Shown here piece after piece: positions 40,079 to 49,974 of a DNA stretch of 64,000 nt (position 1 is the first letter of the stretch; every line of letters begins with the position of its first letter). Location of the stretch: assembly GCF_003712195.1 (NCBI RefSeq), contig NZ_RDSD01000003.1, forward strand, positions 186,001-250,000, given 5' to 3'. The position numbers and the translations under genes are program-made. Origin of the DNA: Proteiniphilum sp. X52. GTDB lineage: Bacteria > Bacteroidota > Bacteroidia > Bacteroidales > Dysgonomonadaceae. The notes below the pieces were generated by a model, which saw only the letters and a list, made by a program, of their open reading frames with translations, ran no database searches and was not told the DNA's origin.

Positions 40079-43000
40079 ATGCAATTTAATTATAAAAATA
40101 TTCTGGTTTTTTGTTTACTGTGTTTGCTTCCATCATTGGCTGCGGCACAGCAGACGTATAATATGGCAGGTACCGTCTATGACGAAAAAGGGGAGACCCT
40201 TCCCGGAGTTAGCATTTTTCTGAAGGCGCAAGCCATGATTGGCACAGCAACCGATGTCGACGGTAAATTTAAAATCAGGGCTTCCAAGGGCGATGTGCTT
40301 GTATTTTCATATATAGGATATGAAAACCAGGAATATCTTGTGGATGCTGAAAATGATAAAATAAAAGTCACAATGGTTCCAACTGCCACTGAAATTGAAG
40401 AGGTGGTTGTTACCGCTTTGGGAACCCAACGCAAGATAAGTGTTGTAGGTGCCATCACATCAGTGGAGGTAAAAGATATCCAAACGCCTGCCACCTCAAT
40501 TACCAATATGCTTGGAGGCCGCGTTGCCGGTATTATTACCACTTTGGACAGTGGCGAACCGGGCAAAAATATTTCGGAGTTCTGGGTGCGTGGTATTGGA
40601 ACATTTGGAGCGAGTAGTTCGGCATTGGTATTGATAGACGGCTTGGAGGGCAATATCAACTCCATCGACCCGGCCGACATCGAATCATTCTCCATTCTGA
40701 AGGACGCTTCCGCAACGGCTGTTTACGGAGTTCGCGGAGCAAATGGGGTAGTGCTAATTACAACTAAACGCGGGCAAAGCGGCAGGTTGCAAATTAATGC
40801 AAGAGCCAATTATACAGTGTCACACCTGAAGAGGATGCCAAAATATCTGAGGGCATATGATTATGCCGTTTTAGCCAATGAAGCAAGGGCAGTACGTAAC
40901 GAAGAGATTCTTTATAACGATATGGAGCTGAAACTCATCAAAAATCATTTGGATGACGATCTTTATCCCGATATCAGTTGGCAGGATGAGATCATAAAGC
41001 GAAACGGGTTCCAGCAAACTTATTATGTGAGTGCCAAGGGAGGCGGCGAAGCGGCACGTTACTTTATTAGCTTAGGAACCTCGATTGAAGATGCGGCCTA
41101 CAAGGTGGCTCCTGAAAACACCATTCGTTCCGGTGTTGGTTATAACACCTATAATTACCGCATTAATCTGGATATTGATCTGACCAAAGGCACCACTTTG
41201 TATTTTGGCTCGGACGGTTACATGTCACTAAGGACGCAACCCGGTTTTGCCGATACCGATGCCATGTGGGAAGCCCAGTCGATGCTTACACCCATTACTG
41301 TTCCGATCAGATATTCGACTGGAGAATTACCGGCTTATAGTTCAGCGTATGGAGGTAGCGGCGTATCGCCTTATGTCCTGCTAAATTACACCGGAAAACA
41401 AACCAATCAGAATTATATAGGCAAGGCAACGCTGGCCTTATCACATGACTTCTCTTATTTGATCAAAGATCTGAAATTGAGAATGCAAGGAGCCTACGAT
41501 AATGTTTCTTGGAAAGACGAAAGAAGATACGTGATGCCCGAATTATATCTGGCGAGTGGTCGTACTAACTGGGGCGAATTACAAAGAGCAAAGAGTTATG
41601 ATGCTGTGAGTCCCCAATACTCGAATTACCAGCGGCAGTCCCGTAAATATCATTTTGAAAGCACACTAACCTGGGACAAACTCATCGCTGACGACCATCG
41701 CGTAAGTGCGCTGGTTTATTATTATATGAGCGACGAACAAGATACAAGAGATGCCGATAACGCCGGTGCAGGTCGTCGCGCGTTGGAAGCTCTTCCGAAA
41801 AGGTACCAAGGGCTCTCCAGCAGGCTCACATACGGATTCAAAGACACCTATATGATCGATTTTAATTTCGGCTACACCGGTTCGGAAAACTTTGAGCCAG
41901 GAAAACAGTTCGGGTTCTTCCCTTCAATAGCGCTTGGATGGGTCCCTACCAGTTATCAATGGGTGACGGATAATATGAGTTGGCTTAATCATTTTAAATT
42001 ACGTGCTTCATACGGATCGGTAGGTAGTGACCGAATTGCCGATTTCAGGTTCCCTTTTATGACTATCATTGGAGAAAATCAGCCAGTAGGTTGGGGAAGT
42101 ACGCTAAACGGGGTGAGCGAATTACAATTCGGAGCCAATAACCTGATGTGGGAAAAATCATTAAAGGCCAACTTTGGTGTTGAAGCAAATATGTTGGATA
42201 ATCGATTGTCTTTTGTAGTGGACTTTTTTAACGATAAGCGCGAAGATATTTTCCAACGAAGGGAAACGATCCCCGGCTATGTGGGGTTGGTTTATTCTGC
42301 GCGTCCCTATGGTAATGTGGGAAGTATGCGCAGTTATGGAACGGATGGTAATATTTCATATACACATAAAATCCGAGAAGACTGGAATTTTACAATTCGG
42401 GGAAATTATACCTATTCGGCAAACGAAGTCATCAATTGGGAACAACCTCCTACAAGATATCCGTACCAACCCTATAACGGATACCCTTTATCCGCATTGC
42501 GCGGTTACATTGCCACGGGACTGTTCACCGACGAGGACGATATTGCATTTAGCGCCACTCAGTCCTTCGGGGGGTTCAAGGTGATGCCCGGCGATATCAA
42601 ATACAAAGATATCAACGGGGATGGCGTGATCAACACCGATGACATGGTGTTCCTGTCGGATCCCACCTACCCGCGGTTAATGTTTGGATTCGGTGGAGAG
42701 ATGAAATACAAAGATTTCACCTTAGGCATTCTGTTCAAAGGGACGGGAAAAACTGATTTTTATCACGTGGGGTATCGCGGCAATGGAGCAGGTTACGTGC
42801 CTTTCAACAATGGGAAAATCGGCAATGTGCTGACGATGGTCAATGATCCCGCCAACCGTTGGATTCCGATGGATTATGCTTTGGCAAATGGTATTGATCC
42901 GGCTTTGGCGGAAAATCCCAATGCCCGTTTTCCACGCCTTTCATACGGATATAATGCTAATAATTCACAGTTGTCCACCTTCTGGAAGAATGACTCCCGT

Positions 43001-43213
43001 TACATACGCTTACAAGAGGTAACACTCAATTACAATCTCAAAGCGAACTTTCTTAAACGATTTGGCTTGACATCTGCTGATATACAGTTAGTCGGGAATA
43101 ATCTGTATGTTTGGGACAAGGTGAAAGAGTGGGATCCGGAACAGGGTTATAGAAACGGACGCGCTTATCCGATACCGGCGAGATATACGCTGCAACTTTA
43201 CCTTAATTTTTAA
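40079..43213 (+). CDS. SusC-like TonB-dependent transporter, second locus
   Basis: 1044 residues: signal peptide about 1-24, carboxypeptidase-regulatory domain about 30-105 (AGTVYDEKGETLPGVSI, GTATDVDGKF), TonB box IEEVVVTALGT, plug with SALVLIDGLEGNI and DASATAVYGVRGANGVVLITTKRG. The barrel ends in LQLYLNF. Unlike the mannan SusC, the plug motif reads VLIDGLEG rather than YVVDGV, so the two are from different SusC lineages. The ligand is unknown because no glycosidase is encoded nearby. The SusD partner starts 12 bases downstream. Confidence 0.94.
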   Translation: MQFNYKNILVFCLLCLLPSLAAAQQTYNMAGTVYDEKGETLPGVSIFLKAQAMIGTATDVDGKFKIRASKGDVLVFSYIGYENQEYLVDAENDKIKVTMVPTATEIEEVVVTALGTQRKISVVGAITSVEVKDIQTPATSITNMLGGRVAGIITTLDSGEPGKNISEFWVRGIGTFGASSSALVLIDGLEGNINSIDPADIESFSILKDASATAVYGVRGANGVVLITTKRGQSGRLQINARANYTVSHLKRMPKYLRAYDYAVLANEARAVRNEEILYNDMELKLIKNHLDDDLYPDISWQDEIIKRNGFQQTYYVSAKGGGEAARYFISLGTSIEDAAYKVAPENTIRSGVGYNTYNYRINLDIDLTKGTTLYFGSDGYMSLRTQPGFADTDAMWEAQSMLTPITVPIRYSTGELPAYSSAYGGSGVSPYVLLNYTGKQTNQNYIGKATLALSHDFSYLIKDLKLRMQGAYDNVSWKDERRYVMPELYLASGRTNWGELQRAKSYDAVSPQYSNYQRQSRKYHFESTLTWDKLIADDHRVSALVYYYMSDEQDTRDADNAGAGRRALEALPKRYQGLSSRLTYGFKDTYMIDFNFGYTGSENFEPGKQFGFFPSIALGWVPTSYQWVTDNMSWLNHFKLRASYGSVGSDRIADFRFPFMTIIGENQPVGWGSTLNGVSELQFGANNLMWEKSLKANFGVEANMLDNRLSFVVDFFNDKREDIFQRRETIPGYVGLVYSARPYGNVGSMRSYGTDGNISYTHKIREDWNFTIRGNYTYSANEVINWEQPPTRYPYQPYNGYPLSALRGYIATGLFTDEDDIAFSATQSFGGFKVMPGDIKYKDINGDGVINTDDMVFLSDPTYPRLMFGFGGEMKYKDFTLGILFKGTGKTDFYHVGYRGNGAGYVPFNNGKIGNVLTMVNDPANRWIPMDYALANGIDPALAENPNARFPRLSYGYNANNSQLSTFWKNDSRYIRLQEVTLNYNLKANFLKRFGLTSADIQLVGNNLYVWDKVKEWDPEQGYRNGRAYPIPARYTLQLYLNF

Positions 43214-43225
43214 AAATATAAGAGG

Positions 43226-45208
43226 ATGAGAAATATATTTAAACACACCATAGTTTGTGCCTGCGTAGTTCTGATGACGTTGTCATCTTGCAATTATCTG
43301 GACGTGGCCGATAATTTTGAAGAAGCATTTAAGTATGATTCCATTTTTGTCAACAAAACAAATCTGGAACGTTACGTATGGAATATCGCGTCGCTGTTCC
43401 CCGATGAGGGTTACAAATTTGACAAATTGGGTTCATATGCGTGCGATGAGGCATTTTCGATCATGGTTTCCGACTATACCTCATTGGATTTTGTACAGGG
43501 AAACATAACTCCTACCAATCTCAGGTCGTTTAACATTTGGAACAGTATGTATATCATTGTTCGCAAAGTCAATACGATACTTAAAAACATAGACAAAGCC
43601 AAAGACTTGAACGGACAGGAAAAGGATGAACTTATGGGCTATCTCTATTTTATGCGCGCCTATGCCTATTACCGATTGATGATGTATTATGGTCCCATTG
43701 TGATATTGGGCGACGACGTGCTGGAAACAAATGAAACGGAAGATTACTACGACCGTCCAAGAGCCACATTCGACGAATCGGTGGATTATGTTTGCGGCGA
43801 ATTGGAACGATCCGCAGGCCTCATGCCGGTAGAAGTCACACCCAGTTATTTCGGACGTCCCTCTGCCGGCTCTGCGCTGGGGTTGAGCGCCCGTCTGCGG
43901 TTGATCCAGGCAAGTCCACTCTGGAATGGCGGATCGGCAGCCCGTAGAACGTACGGAACATGGAAAAGATCAATTGATAATGTCAATTATGTTTCACAAA
44001 CATACGACGAGCGTAAATGGGCTCAGGCAGCTGCGGTTTGCAAGCGTATCATAGACATGAATATCTATGCTTTGCATACCGTGAAAAAAATGACGGATAC
44101 TGCACCCCTGCCCGATAATGTGCCGCAACATAATTTTCCGTTAGGCGCAGGAGATATTGACCCGTTCCGGTCATATGCTGATATGTTCACAGGAGAATCG
44201 CCGTTTGCGCGTAATCCTGAGTACCTGTGGGCGCAGAGGTCATCCGGTTTGGAAAACTATTCGAGACACGCTTTTCCCTATGAAACATATAATGGATATG
44301 GCACTGTAGCGATACCGCAAAAAGTGATTGATGCCTATTTGATGGCGGACGGACGAACTATCGAAAATTCGAGTGAAAGCTATCCTTACTCTACCGATGG
44401 TATATGGAATAATGGAACTGATCTGGATTTTTCAGGCTATAAGCTAAAAGGGAATGTCCATAAAATGTATGTAAACCGCGAATTGAGGTTCTATGCCAGC
44501 ATCGGATTCAGCGGAGCACTTTGGCCAATGCTTTCCACTTCAAATTTAAGCAAGAGGAATGTCCAGTTTTGGTATAACCTGAATGGTAACGCCGGCAAAA
44601 ATTCTACCCGAAATCTGCCATACAACGTAAACACGACAGGTTACTCGTTGAAAAAATTTGTGCACCCGGAAGATTCATGGGGAGCTCCGGGACAAGGAAC
44701 AGGTTATGAAAATTCCCGCCGGTTAGAGAAGGCATATCCTATAATCCGGTATGCGGAAATCTTACTCGCTTATGTGGAAGCTTTAAATAATCTGACATCT
44801 ACTCATACCGTCGGTGATTATCAACTGTCAAGGAATATAGAAGAAATGCGTTATTATTTCAACATGGTTCGCTTTAGGGCCGGATTACCCGGGCTTACGG
44901 ATGCTGAGCTTGCTTCTCAAGAAACCATGCAGGGTCTGATAGAACGCGAACGGATGGTAGAGCTACTTCACGAAAATGCTCGTTTTTGGGATGTGCGGCG
45001 CTGGGGTAAATACGAAATTACGGAAAGAGAACCCATTCAGGGCATGGACATGGATGCTGATGGCTTGGCATTTTATAATATTGTCCCTGTCAATCAGACA
45101 GTAGCCAGGAATAGAGTGGTGGATAAAAAGTTGATTCTCGTTCCCATTGAATTGAACGAGGTAAGAAAATCCCCTTCGATGGATCAGAACCCTGGATACC
45201 AGTATTAA
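43226..45208 (+). CDS. SusD-like lipoprotein, second locus
   Basis: 660-residue RagB/SusD family lipoprotein; signal ends in LSSC (about Cys22) followed by NYLDVAD. The helical core shows YLYFMRAYAYYRLMMYYGPI and the C-terminal motif has RYAEILLAYVEALNN, RFRAGLPGL and ERMVELLHENARFWDVRRW. It is longer than the mannan SusD. It pairs with the SusC 12 bases upstream and is followed by a DUF4361 protein, an order often seen in loci for host or plant glycans. Substrate unknown. Confidence 0.93.
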   Translation: MRNIFKHTIVCACVVLMTLSSCNYLDVADNFEEAFKYDSIFVNKTNLERYVWNIASLFPDEGYKFDKLGSYACDEAFSIMVSDYTSLDFVQGNITPTNLRSFNIWNSMYIIVRKVNTILKNIDKAKDLNGQEKDELMGYLYFMRAYAYYRLMMYYGPIVILGDDVLETNETEDYYDRPRATFDESVDYVCGELERSAGLMPVEVTPSYFGRPSAGSALGLSARLRLIQASPLWNGGSAARRTYGTWKRSIDNVNYVSQTYDERKWAQAAAVCKRIIDMNIYALHTVKKMTDTAPLPDNVPQHNFPLGAGDIDPFRSYADMFTGESPFARNPEYLWAQRSSGLENYSRHAFPYETYNGYGTVAIPQKVIDAYLMADGRTIENSSESYPYSTDGIWNNGTDLDFSGYKLKGNVHKMYVNRELRFYASIGFSGALWPMLSTSNLSKRNVQFWYNLNGNAGKNSTRNLPYNVNTTGYSLKKFVHPEDSWGAPGQGTGYENSRRLEKAYPIIRYAEILLAYVEALNNLTSTHTVGDYQLSRNIEEMRYYFNMVRFRAGLPGLTDAELASQETMQGLIERERMVELLHENARFWDVRRWGKYEITEREPIQGMDMDADGLAFYNIVPVNQTVARNRVVDKKLILVPIELNEVRKSPSMDQNPGYQY

Positions 45209-45234
45209 TTGAAATAAAAAAATAAAATAGTCAT

Positions 45235-46167
45235 ATGAAAATATCATTATCCATATTGATTACCTGCATTCTGGCACTTAGCATGGCCGGTTGCAACACT
45301 GACATCATCTATCAGGAAGAACAATATAAAACATTGGTTTATTTGTTAAGTGGCTCTGAAAATGTTTATGCCGCATCCTATACACTCAATGAAGAAGAAC
45401 CTGTCAGGTATGTTTCCATTGGATGCGGAGGTTCAAACAGCAATGAAAAGGATATCACGATAACGCTCGAGCCGAATCCGGAAATGCTTGACAAGTTCAA
45501 TAGATTGAATTATAATTATGAGAATGAGTATGCCAGATTATTATCCGCAGACAGGTACACAATTGATTCCTATTCGGTAACACTACCTGCTAATTCGGAT
45601 TATCATTATGCGAGGGTGCCTGTGAAAGTGCGCCCGTTGGGCTTGTCACCAGATTCGATTTATTTCATCCCCTTGAGGATCAGGAGTGTTTCAAATTATG
45701 ATGTGAATCCGGACAAAAGTGATGTGCTGTTCCGTGTAGCCATTGAGAATGATTATGCCGAACAATTAGTGTCCACTTATTATGCAAAAAGTGGCACCAT
45801 GACAAACCCCACCACCGTATTGAGTGGCACAAAGCTAGTACAGCCGCTTGAAAAAGATAAGGTGAGGATGTTTATTGGAAACGAAACCTATGGGAGTAGT
45901 ACCTCCGTTGCCGACATCGAGAGACTCTCTGTTGTGGTACAGATAAAGGAAGACAATACACTTTTGGTTACTCCTTATGGTTCTATGGAAGTAGAAATGC
46001 TTGATAAAGTAAAAGGTTACAACAGATATGTTCCTGACCTTTTACAAGGCACAAGTAAGCAAAAAGTTTTCTATTTGAACTACCGTTTTCGACTTAAAAA
46101 TAGCAATGGAAGCTTTACGGAATGGAGAGAAGTGGAGGAAAGATTGATTCGGGTAGAAGACAAATGA
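45235..46167 (+). CDS. DUF1735/DUF4361-type surface lipoprotein
   Basis: 310-residue lipoprotein (lipidated Cys20 in MAGCNTD). N-terminal DUF1735-like beta domain to about 165 (ITLEPNPEMLDKFNRLN, RVPVKVRPLGLSPDSIYFIPLRI) and C-terminal DUF4361-like domain to the end (TYYAKSGTMTNPTTVLSGTK, FYLNYRF). Proteins of this layout follow SusD in many loci and are taken to be surface glycan-binding proteins. Its start region (AAATAAAAAAATAAAATAGT then CATATG) resembles the C-repeat start region found at 14479 and 47829. Confidence 0.82.
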   Translation: MKISLSILITCILALSMAGCNTDIIYQEEQYKTLVYLLSGSENVYAASYTLNEEEPVRYVSIGCGGSNSNEKDITITLEPNPEMLDKFNRLNYNYENEYARLLSADRYTIDSYSVTLPANSDYHYARVPVKVRPLGLSPDSIYFIPLRIRSVSNYDVNPDKSDVLFRVAIENDYAEQLVSTYYAKSGTMTNPTTVLSGTKLVQPLEKDKVRMFIGNETYGSSTSVADIERLSVVVQIKEDNTLLVTPYGSMEVEMLDKVKGYNRYVPDLLQGTSKQKVFYLNYRFRLKNSNGSFTEWREVEERLIRVEDK

Positions 46168-46198
46168 CAAATTAAAAACTGATAAAAGCTAAAAGAAT

Positions 46199-47524
46199 AT
46201 GAATAGAATTTTATATCGGGTATCATTCATTTTTGCCGGTTTGTTGATGCTTTCAGCTTGTAACTATGGTCCGGAAAGAGATGTGGAATATACTATTTAC
46301 ACCACCAATTCTACAATAGAACTGATAGAAGGCGAGGAGTTTCAAATCACCGCAAGTCCCACAACTCAGACCTTTACATGGGAAACTACCGACGCTTCAG
46401 TGGCCACGGTCAGCTCAACAGGATTGGTACGTGCGATCGGCGATGGGGCATGCTTTATTCATATAACAAGTAGCGAAGGTCTAAAAAAATCGATACCTGT
46501 AGATGTGATAAAAAGTTTGCCGATTGAAGGGATTTCAGTGTCCAACAAAGCGAATCTTGCAATTATAGACGCTCTCCCAATACTAATGGGAAAAACAATC
46601 GCATTGGCAGCAAGTCCTATACCATCGAATTACAATGAGAAAATTCCTTTCAACATCATTTGGGAATCTTCAGATAAAAGCATTGTGAGAGTTGATGAGA
46701 ATGGAATAGTAACACCCGTTTATTACGGAAATGCTGAAATCACAGTCACGGTTGCGGATAAACCATCTGTAAGGAAAGTTATTCCCGTTGAAGTTTTGGA
46801 GAATCCTATAACTGCCATTCAAGTGGAGGGTGGTTTGGTTTTGACGCTGAATGTAAAAGAAAGTGTTACTCCCATTATATTGCCGTCAGACTATGCGGTG
46901 AGAGATTCTTCTCTCGTTTGGAAATCTTCCGATGAATCCATTGTGAAAGTGAAAGATGGCGAAATCGAACCGGTTGGTATGGGTTCAGCTATGGTTACTG
47001 TTTCACTTAATAGTAATCCTTCCGTAAATGCGGAAATACCAATAATTGTTGGATTAAACCCCCGCTTTCTCGACCGCTCAAATTGGGAAATCATTGATTG
47101 GAATTCATGTATCAGTGAGGAACCCCAGTATGTAGGTCTTAATCGTATCCCAGAAAAAATGCTCGATGGGAATACAACCACTTTTTGGGGATCGAAATGG
47201 GATGATCCCAAGCCACTTCCTTATTTTTTTATCTTCGACATGAAGAGTGCGTATAAGATATACAAAATTAGTTTCACTAAGCCCACCAACGACGCTTGGA
47301 GAGGAAATGTCAAAAAGGGCTATTTCGAGATCAGTAATGATAATGTCACTTGGACGAAGTTGTCTGATTGGAGTGTGAACAGCAATGCGCCACGTGAACA
47401 CACTTTCACCCAGGATGGCTCTTCGGCACGATACATCAAATTTGTAATCAGTGACTTTTTTGTTCCTACTAAAAACGGAGCGCAATGCGACATAGCCGAA
47501 TTTAATGTGTATGGGGAAGAATAG
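46199..47524 (+). CDS. BIG2-repeat lipoprotein with F5/8 type C (CBM32-like) domain
   Basis: 441 residues. Lipoprotein signal with Cys about 21 (MLSACNYG). Three Ig-like BIG2 units follow (about 30-105, 110-205, 206-290), each with the W-x-(S/T)-x-D-x-S-(I/V)-(A/V)-x-V pattern: WETTDASVATV, WESSDKSIVRV and WKSSDESIVKV. The C-terminal 145 residues form a discoidin/F5-8C domain (MLDGNTTTFWGSKWDD, YFEISNDNVTWTKLSDW, ARYIKFVISD). The BIG2 units act as a stalk and the discoidin-like domain probably binds sugar at the surface. It is the last gene of the second SusC/D operon, ending at a strong terminator. Confidence 0.88.
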   Translation: MNRILYRVSFIFAGLLMLSACNYGPERDVEYTIYTTNSTIELIEGEEFQITASPTTQTFTWETTDASVATVSSTGLVRAIGDGACFIHITSSEGLKKSIPVDVIKSLPIEGISVSNKANLAIIDALPILMGKTIALAASPIPSNYNEKIPFNIIWESSDKSIVRVDENGIVTPVYYGNAEITVTVADKPSVRKVIPVEVLENPITAIQVEGGLVLTLNVKESVTPIILPSDYAVRDSSLVWKSSDESIVKVKDGEIEPVGMGSAMVTVSLNSNPSVNAEIPIIVGLNPRFLDRSNWEIIDWNSCISEEPQYVGLNRIPEKMLDGNTTTFWGSKWDDPKPLPYFFIFDMKSAYKIYKISFTKPTNDAWRGNVKKGYFEISNDNVTWTKLSDWSVNSNAPREHTFTQDGSSARYIKFVISDFFVPTKNGAQCDIAEFNVYGEE

Positions 47525-47537
47525 ATTGACATTGCAT

Positions 47538-47577
47538 GGAAGATGTCTGGAAGAGACCTCTTTTCCAAACATCTTCC
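47538..47577 (+). terminator. Terminator of the second SusC/D operon
   Basis: Perfect 9-bp arms GGAAGATGT (47538-47546) and ACATCTTCC (47569-47577), with TGGAA/TTCCA pairing inside and TTT after it. It begins 14 bases after the stop codon. Confidence 0.8.
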
Positions 47578-47591
47578 TTTCATAAAAACTA

Positions 47592-47886
47592 AGAAGTTGT
47601 TTTGAATTTTTTCATCGATTGTTTTTTAGCCATTTTTTGATGGATTTGGATTTTCATTGATTGAAATGTGGCGGGCCACTTAAAAGCAATGAAAGTTCAA
47701 AGGCGCGAAAAAGGGCAAAAAACAATATGAAACCGACATGTTTAAAATAATCATCAAATACCCGAAGGGAATGATTATTTTGAACATCGAAGGTTCCGTA
47801 TACCGAAATAAAAAAATAAAATAATCATATGAAAAAATGGAAAAATAAGCGTAAAATAATTACTCGTAAAATTCAAAACAGTTTCT
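47592..47886. mobile_element. MITE-like element of about 295 bp with terminal inverted repeats
   Basis: The left end AGAAGTTGTTTTGAATTTT (47592-47610) and the right end, read in reverse, AGAAACTGTTTTGAATTTT (47868-47886), agree at 17 of 19 bases. Inside are a 16-bp-arm hairpin with one mismatch (47738-47753 with 47772-47787), a copy of the C repeat (47785-47836) and a 19-codon frame from 47829. No transposase. The left end recurs at 1868 and the right end at 58732. A target-site duplication is not obvious. Confidence 0.6.
47785..47836 (+). repeat. Start-region repeat, copy C3, inside the MITE-like element
   Basis: CATCGAAGG, then TTCCGTATACCGAAA, an A-rich stretch and AATAATCATATGAAAAAA. It matches C1 over its first half and C2 over its second half. 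The ATG here opens only a 19-codon frame (MKKWKNKRKI, then ITRKIQNSF) that ends at the element's right border. Confidence 0.6.
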
Positions 47887-47908
47887 AACTTCAGTTAACT
47901 AAACAAAT

Positions 47909-49249
47909 ATGCAAAACAGACGCGAATTTCTAAAAAAAATGGCGATAAGTGCCGCAGCGCTCAATTCGGTTCCTTCATTGCTTTCCGCCGCCGGTGAGAA
48001 AATGGTTAAAGGGGTGAAAACGTCCATATCTCCCAACTCTTTTGTCAATATAGCCCTGATAGGCAAAGGAGGTATGGGAACGGCCAATACCAACACGGCC
48101 TTGACGGTTGAGGGTGTGCGGTTGGTGGGCGTGTGCGACCTGTATGACAAACGTTTGAAGGATGCCAAGGCGCAATGGGGGAATGAAATTTTCGCTACAA
48201 AAGATTATAGGGAGATTCTTTTACGGAAAGATGTCGATGCGGTGATAATCGCTACTCCTGACCATTGGCATCAACCGATAGCCATTGAGGCGATGCGGGC
48301 CGGTAAGCATGTGTATTGCGAAAAGCCGGTCATCCATAAATTGGGTGAGGGAAAAGCCCTGATTGAAGCGCGGAAAAAAAGCGGAGTACTGTTTCAGGTG
48401 GGCAGTCAGGGTATGGCTTCATTAGGAAATAGGGCGGCCAGGTTATTGGTACAACAGGGAATTATCGGCCCTGTCAATTTTGTTGACGGGCAGTTCACCG
48501 CGGCACCGGGCAGGTTAAATGCCTTTACCGCCCCGGATGATGCCTCTGAAGAAACTATCTGGTGGAACCGTTTTCTGGGGAATGCACCTAAAATACCCTT
48601 TACTCCACAACATTTCTTTGCCTGGAGAAACTGGAAAAATTATGGAACGGGCATAGCCGGAGACCTGTTTGTGCATGTCCTCTCCAGTATTCATTATATC
48701 ATGGATGCGATAGGTCCGGAGAAGGTGTATACTACCGGAGGAATACGGTACTATACGGATGGGTTACGTGATACCCCCGATGTTATGTTGGGATATTTCG
48801 ATTATCCGGATAGAAATAATTCGGGAGCTTTTACGGTGCAGTTAGGAGCCAATTATGTGGATGGCGTATCCAGGAAATGGGGAAGTATGGATTTCAGGAT
48901 TGTTGGTTCGAAAGGTTCGTTGGATGTCGGTTGGGATAAAGTTGTCCTGAAAACAATCGAAGATGTGAATACCAGGGATTTTGAGATATTACGACAATTG
49001 GGGCAAGGGATGGATGTTCCCGAAAAAGTATCTCCACGGGAGTTTGTCTTTTATGCGGAGAAAGGGTATAGAGGAGGACATTATGACCATCATTTTAATT
49101 TCATCAATGGAATCAGGAACAACATACCCTTGACCGCAGACGTCCTCTTCGCTGTCAGAACGGCAGCTCCGGCGCTGTTAAGTTATGAAAGCTATTTACG
49201 CAATAAAGCCATTGAATGGGATGCCCAAGAACTCAAAATAAGAAAATAA
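47909..49249 (+). CDS. Gfo/Idh/MocA family oxidoreductase, exported
   Basis: 446-residue NAD(P)-dependent sugar oxidoreductase. It begins with a twin-arginine leader (MQNRREFLKKMAISAAAL), which suits export with its cofactor bound. The Rossmann domain starts near residue 45 (NIALIGKGGMGTANTNT), and the family's EKP motif is in VYCEKPVIHK. The DHWHQ and YDHHFNFI segments are typical of a Bacteroidota subfamily. A DUF1080 gene starts five bases after its stop. In the described 3-keto glycan pathway of this phylum such enzymes oxidise C3 of a sugar so that the glycosidic bond can be eliminated; assigning that role here is inference. GH109-type glycosidases share the fold and are an alternative. 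Confidence 0.85.
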   Translation: MQNRREFLKKMAISAAALNSVPSLLSAAGEKMVKGVKTSISPNSFVNIALIGKGGMGTANTNTALTVEGVRLVGVCDLYDKRLKDAKAQWGNEIFATKDYREILLRKDVDAVIIATPDHWHQPIAIEAMRAGKHVYCEKPVIHKLGEGKALIEARKKSGVLFQVGSQGMASLGNRAARLLVQQGIIGPVNFVDGQFTAAPGRLNAFTAPDDASEETIWWNRFLGNAPKIPFTPQHFFAWRNWKNYGTGIAGDLFVHVLSSIHYIMDAIGPEKVYTTGGIRYYTDGLRDTPDVMLGYFDYPDRNNSGAFTVQLGANYVDGVSRKWGSMDFRIVGSKGSLDVGWDKVVLKTIEDVNTRDFEILRQLGQGMDVPEKVSPREFVFYAEKGYRGGHYDHHFNFINGIRNNIPLTADVLFAVRTAAPALLSYESYLRNKAIEWDAQELKIRK

Positions 49250-49254
49250 ACAAG

Positions 49255-49974
49255 ATGAAACATGTAAAGATTATTTTTGCCTTTTTACTGGCTTTTTTCA
49301 CGACTGTCACTTGTCAGGTATCCAAAAACAGCGGTTCACAACAGACAACGATGGATAAAGGAACTGGATTTCGCCTCTCAAAGGAAGAGAAAAAAGAGGG
49401 ATATAGGATCCTTTTCGACGGTACATCCATGTCGCAATGGACAAGCAATACAGATGAATATGTTCTGGAAAACGGTTGCATTGTCATGTATCCGAAAACC
49501 GGGCATGGGAATTTGTATACAAAACAACAGTTTGATAATTTTATTTTGCGTTTTGAGTTTTTACTTACTCCTGAAGCGAATAGCGGATTGGGATTACGGC
49601 ATAAAATGATAACTGCACAAAGCGGGTACGATGGCATGGAATTGCAGATACTGGATAATGAAGCGCCTATATATAAAGATTTAAAGCCTTATCAGTACCA
49701 TGGATCGGTATATGGCTGGATACCCGCAAAACGGGGCTTCCTGAAACCCTCCGGGGAGTGGAATTATCAGGAGGTGGTTGCCGACGGCGATCATATCAAA
49801 GTCATTCTGAACGGAACGGTAATCGTTGACGGCAATTTAAGAGAAGCCACAAAAGGGACTCCTGCCGATAAAATCCCCGCTTCGTTATTTTACGAAAGGG
49901 GTCATATCGCTTTTTTGGGGCACAATTCTGTTGTCAAATTCAGAAATATCCGGATAAAAGAACGTTTTCGTTAA
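49255..49974 (+). CDS. DUF1080 protein (3-keto-disaccharide hydrolase family), lipoprotein
   Basis: 239 residues from the ATG at 49255, which gives a lipoprotein signal (MKHVKIIFAFLLAFF, then TTVTC with the lipidated Cys at about 20). The single concanavalin-like DUF1080 domain has the usual landmarks: YRILFDGTSMSQWTS, FILRFEFLLTPEANSGLGLR, GMELQILDNEAP and YHGSVYGWIPA. Members cleave 3-keto glycosides made by Gfo/Idh/MocA oxidoreductases. Direct adjacency to such an oxidoreductase supports that role. Surface or periplasmic location is expected. A hairpin (49981-50004) follows. Confidence 0.85.
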   Translation: MKHVKIIFAFLLAFFTTVTCQVSKNSGSQQTTMDKGTGFRLSKEEKKEGYRILFDGTSMSQWTSNTDEYVLENGCIVMYPKTGHGNLYTKQQFDNFILRFEFLLTPEANSGLGLRHKMITAQSGYDGMELQILDNEAPIYKDLKPYQYHGSVYGWIPAKRGFLKPSGEWNYQEVVADGDHIKVILNGTVIVDGNLREATKGTPADKIPASLFYERGHIAFLGHNSVVKFRNIRIKERFR

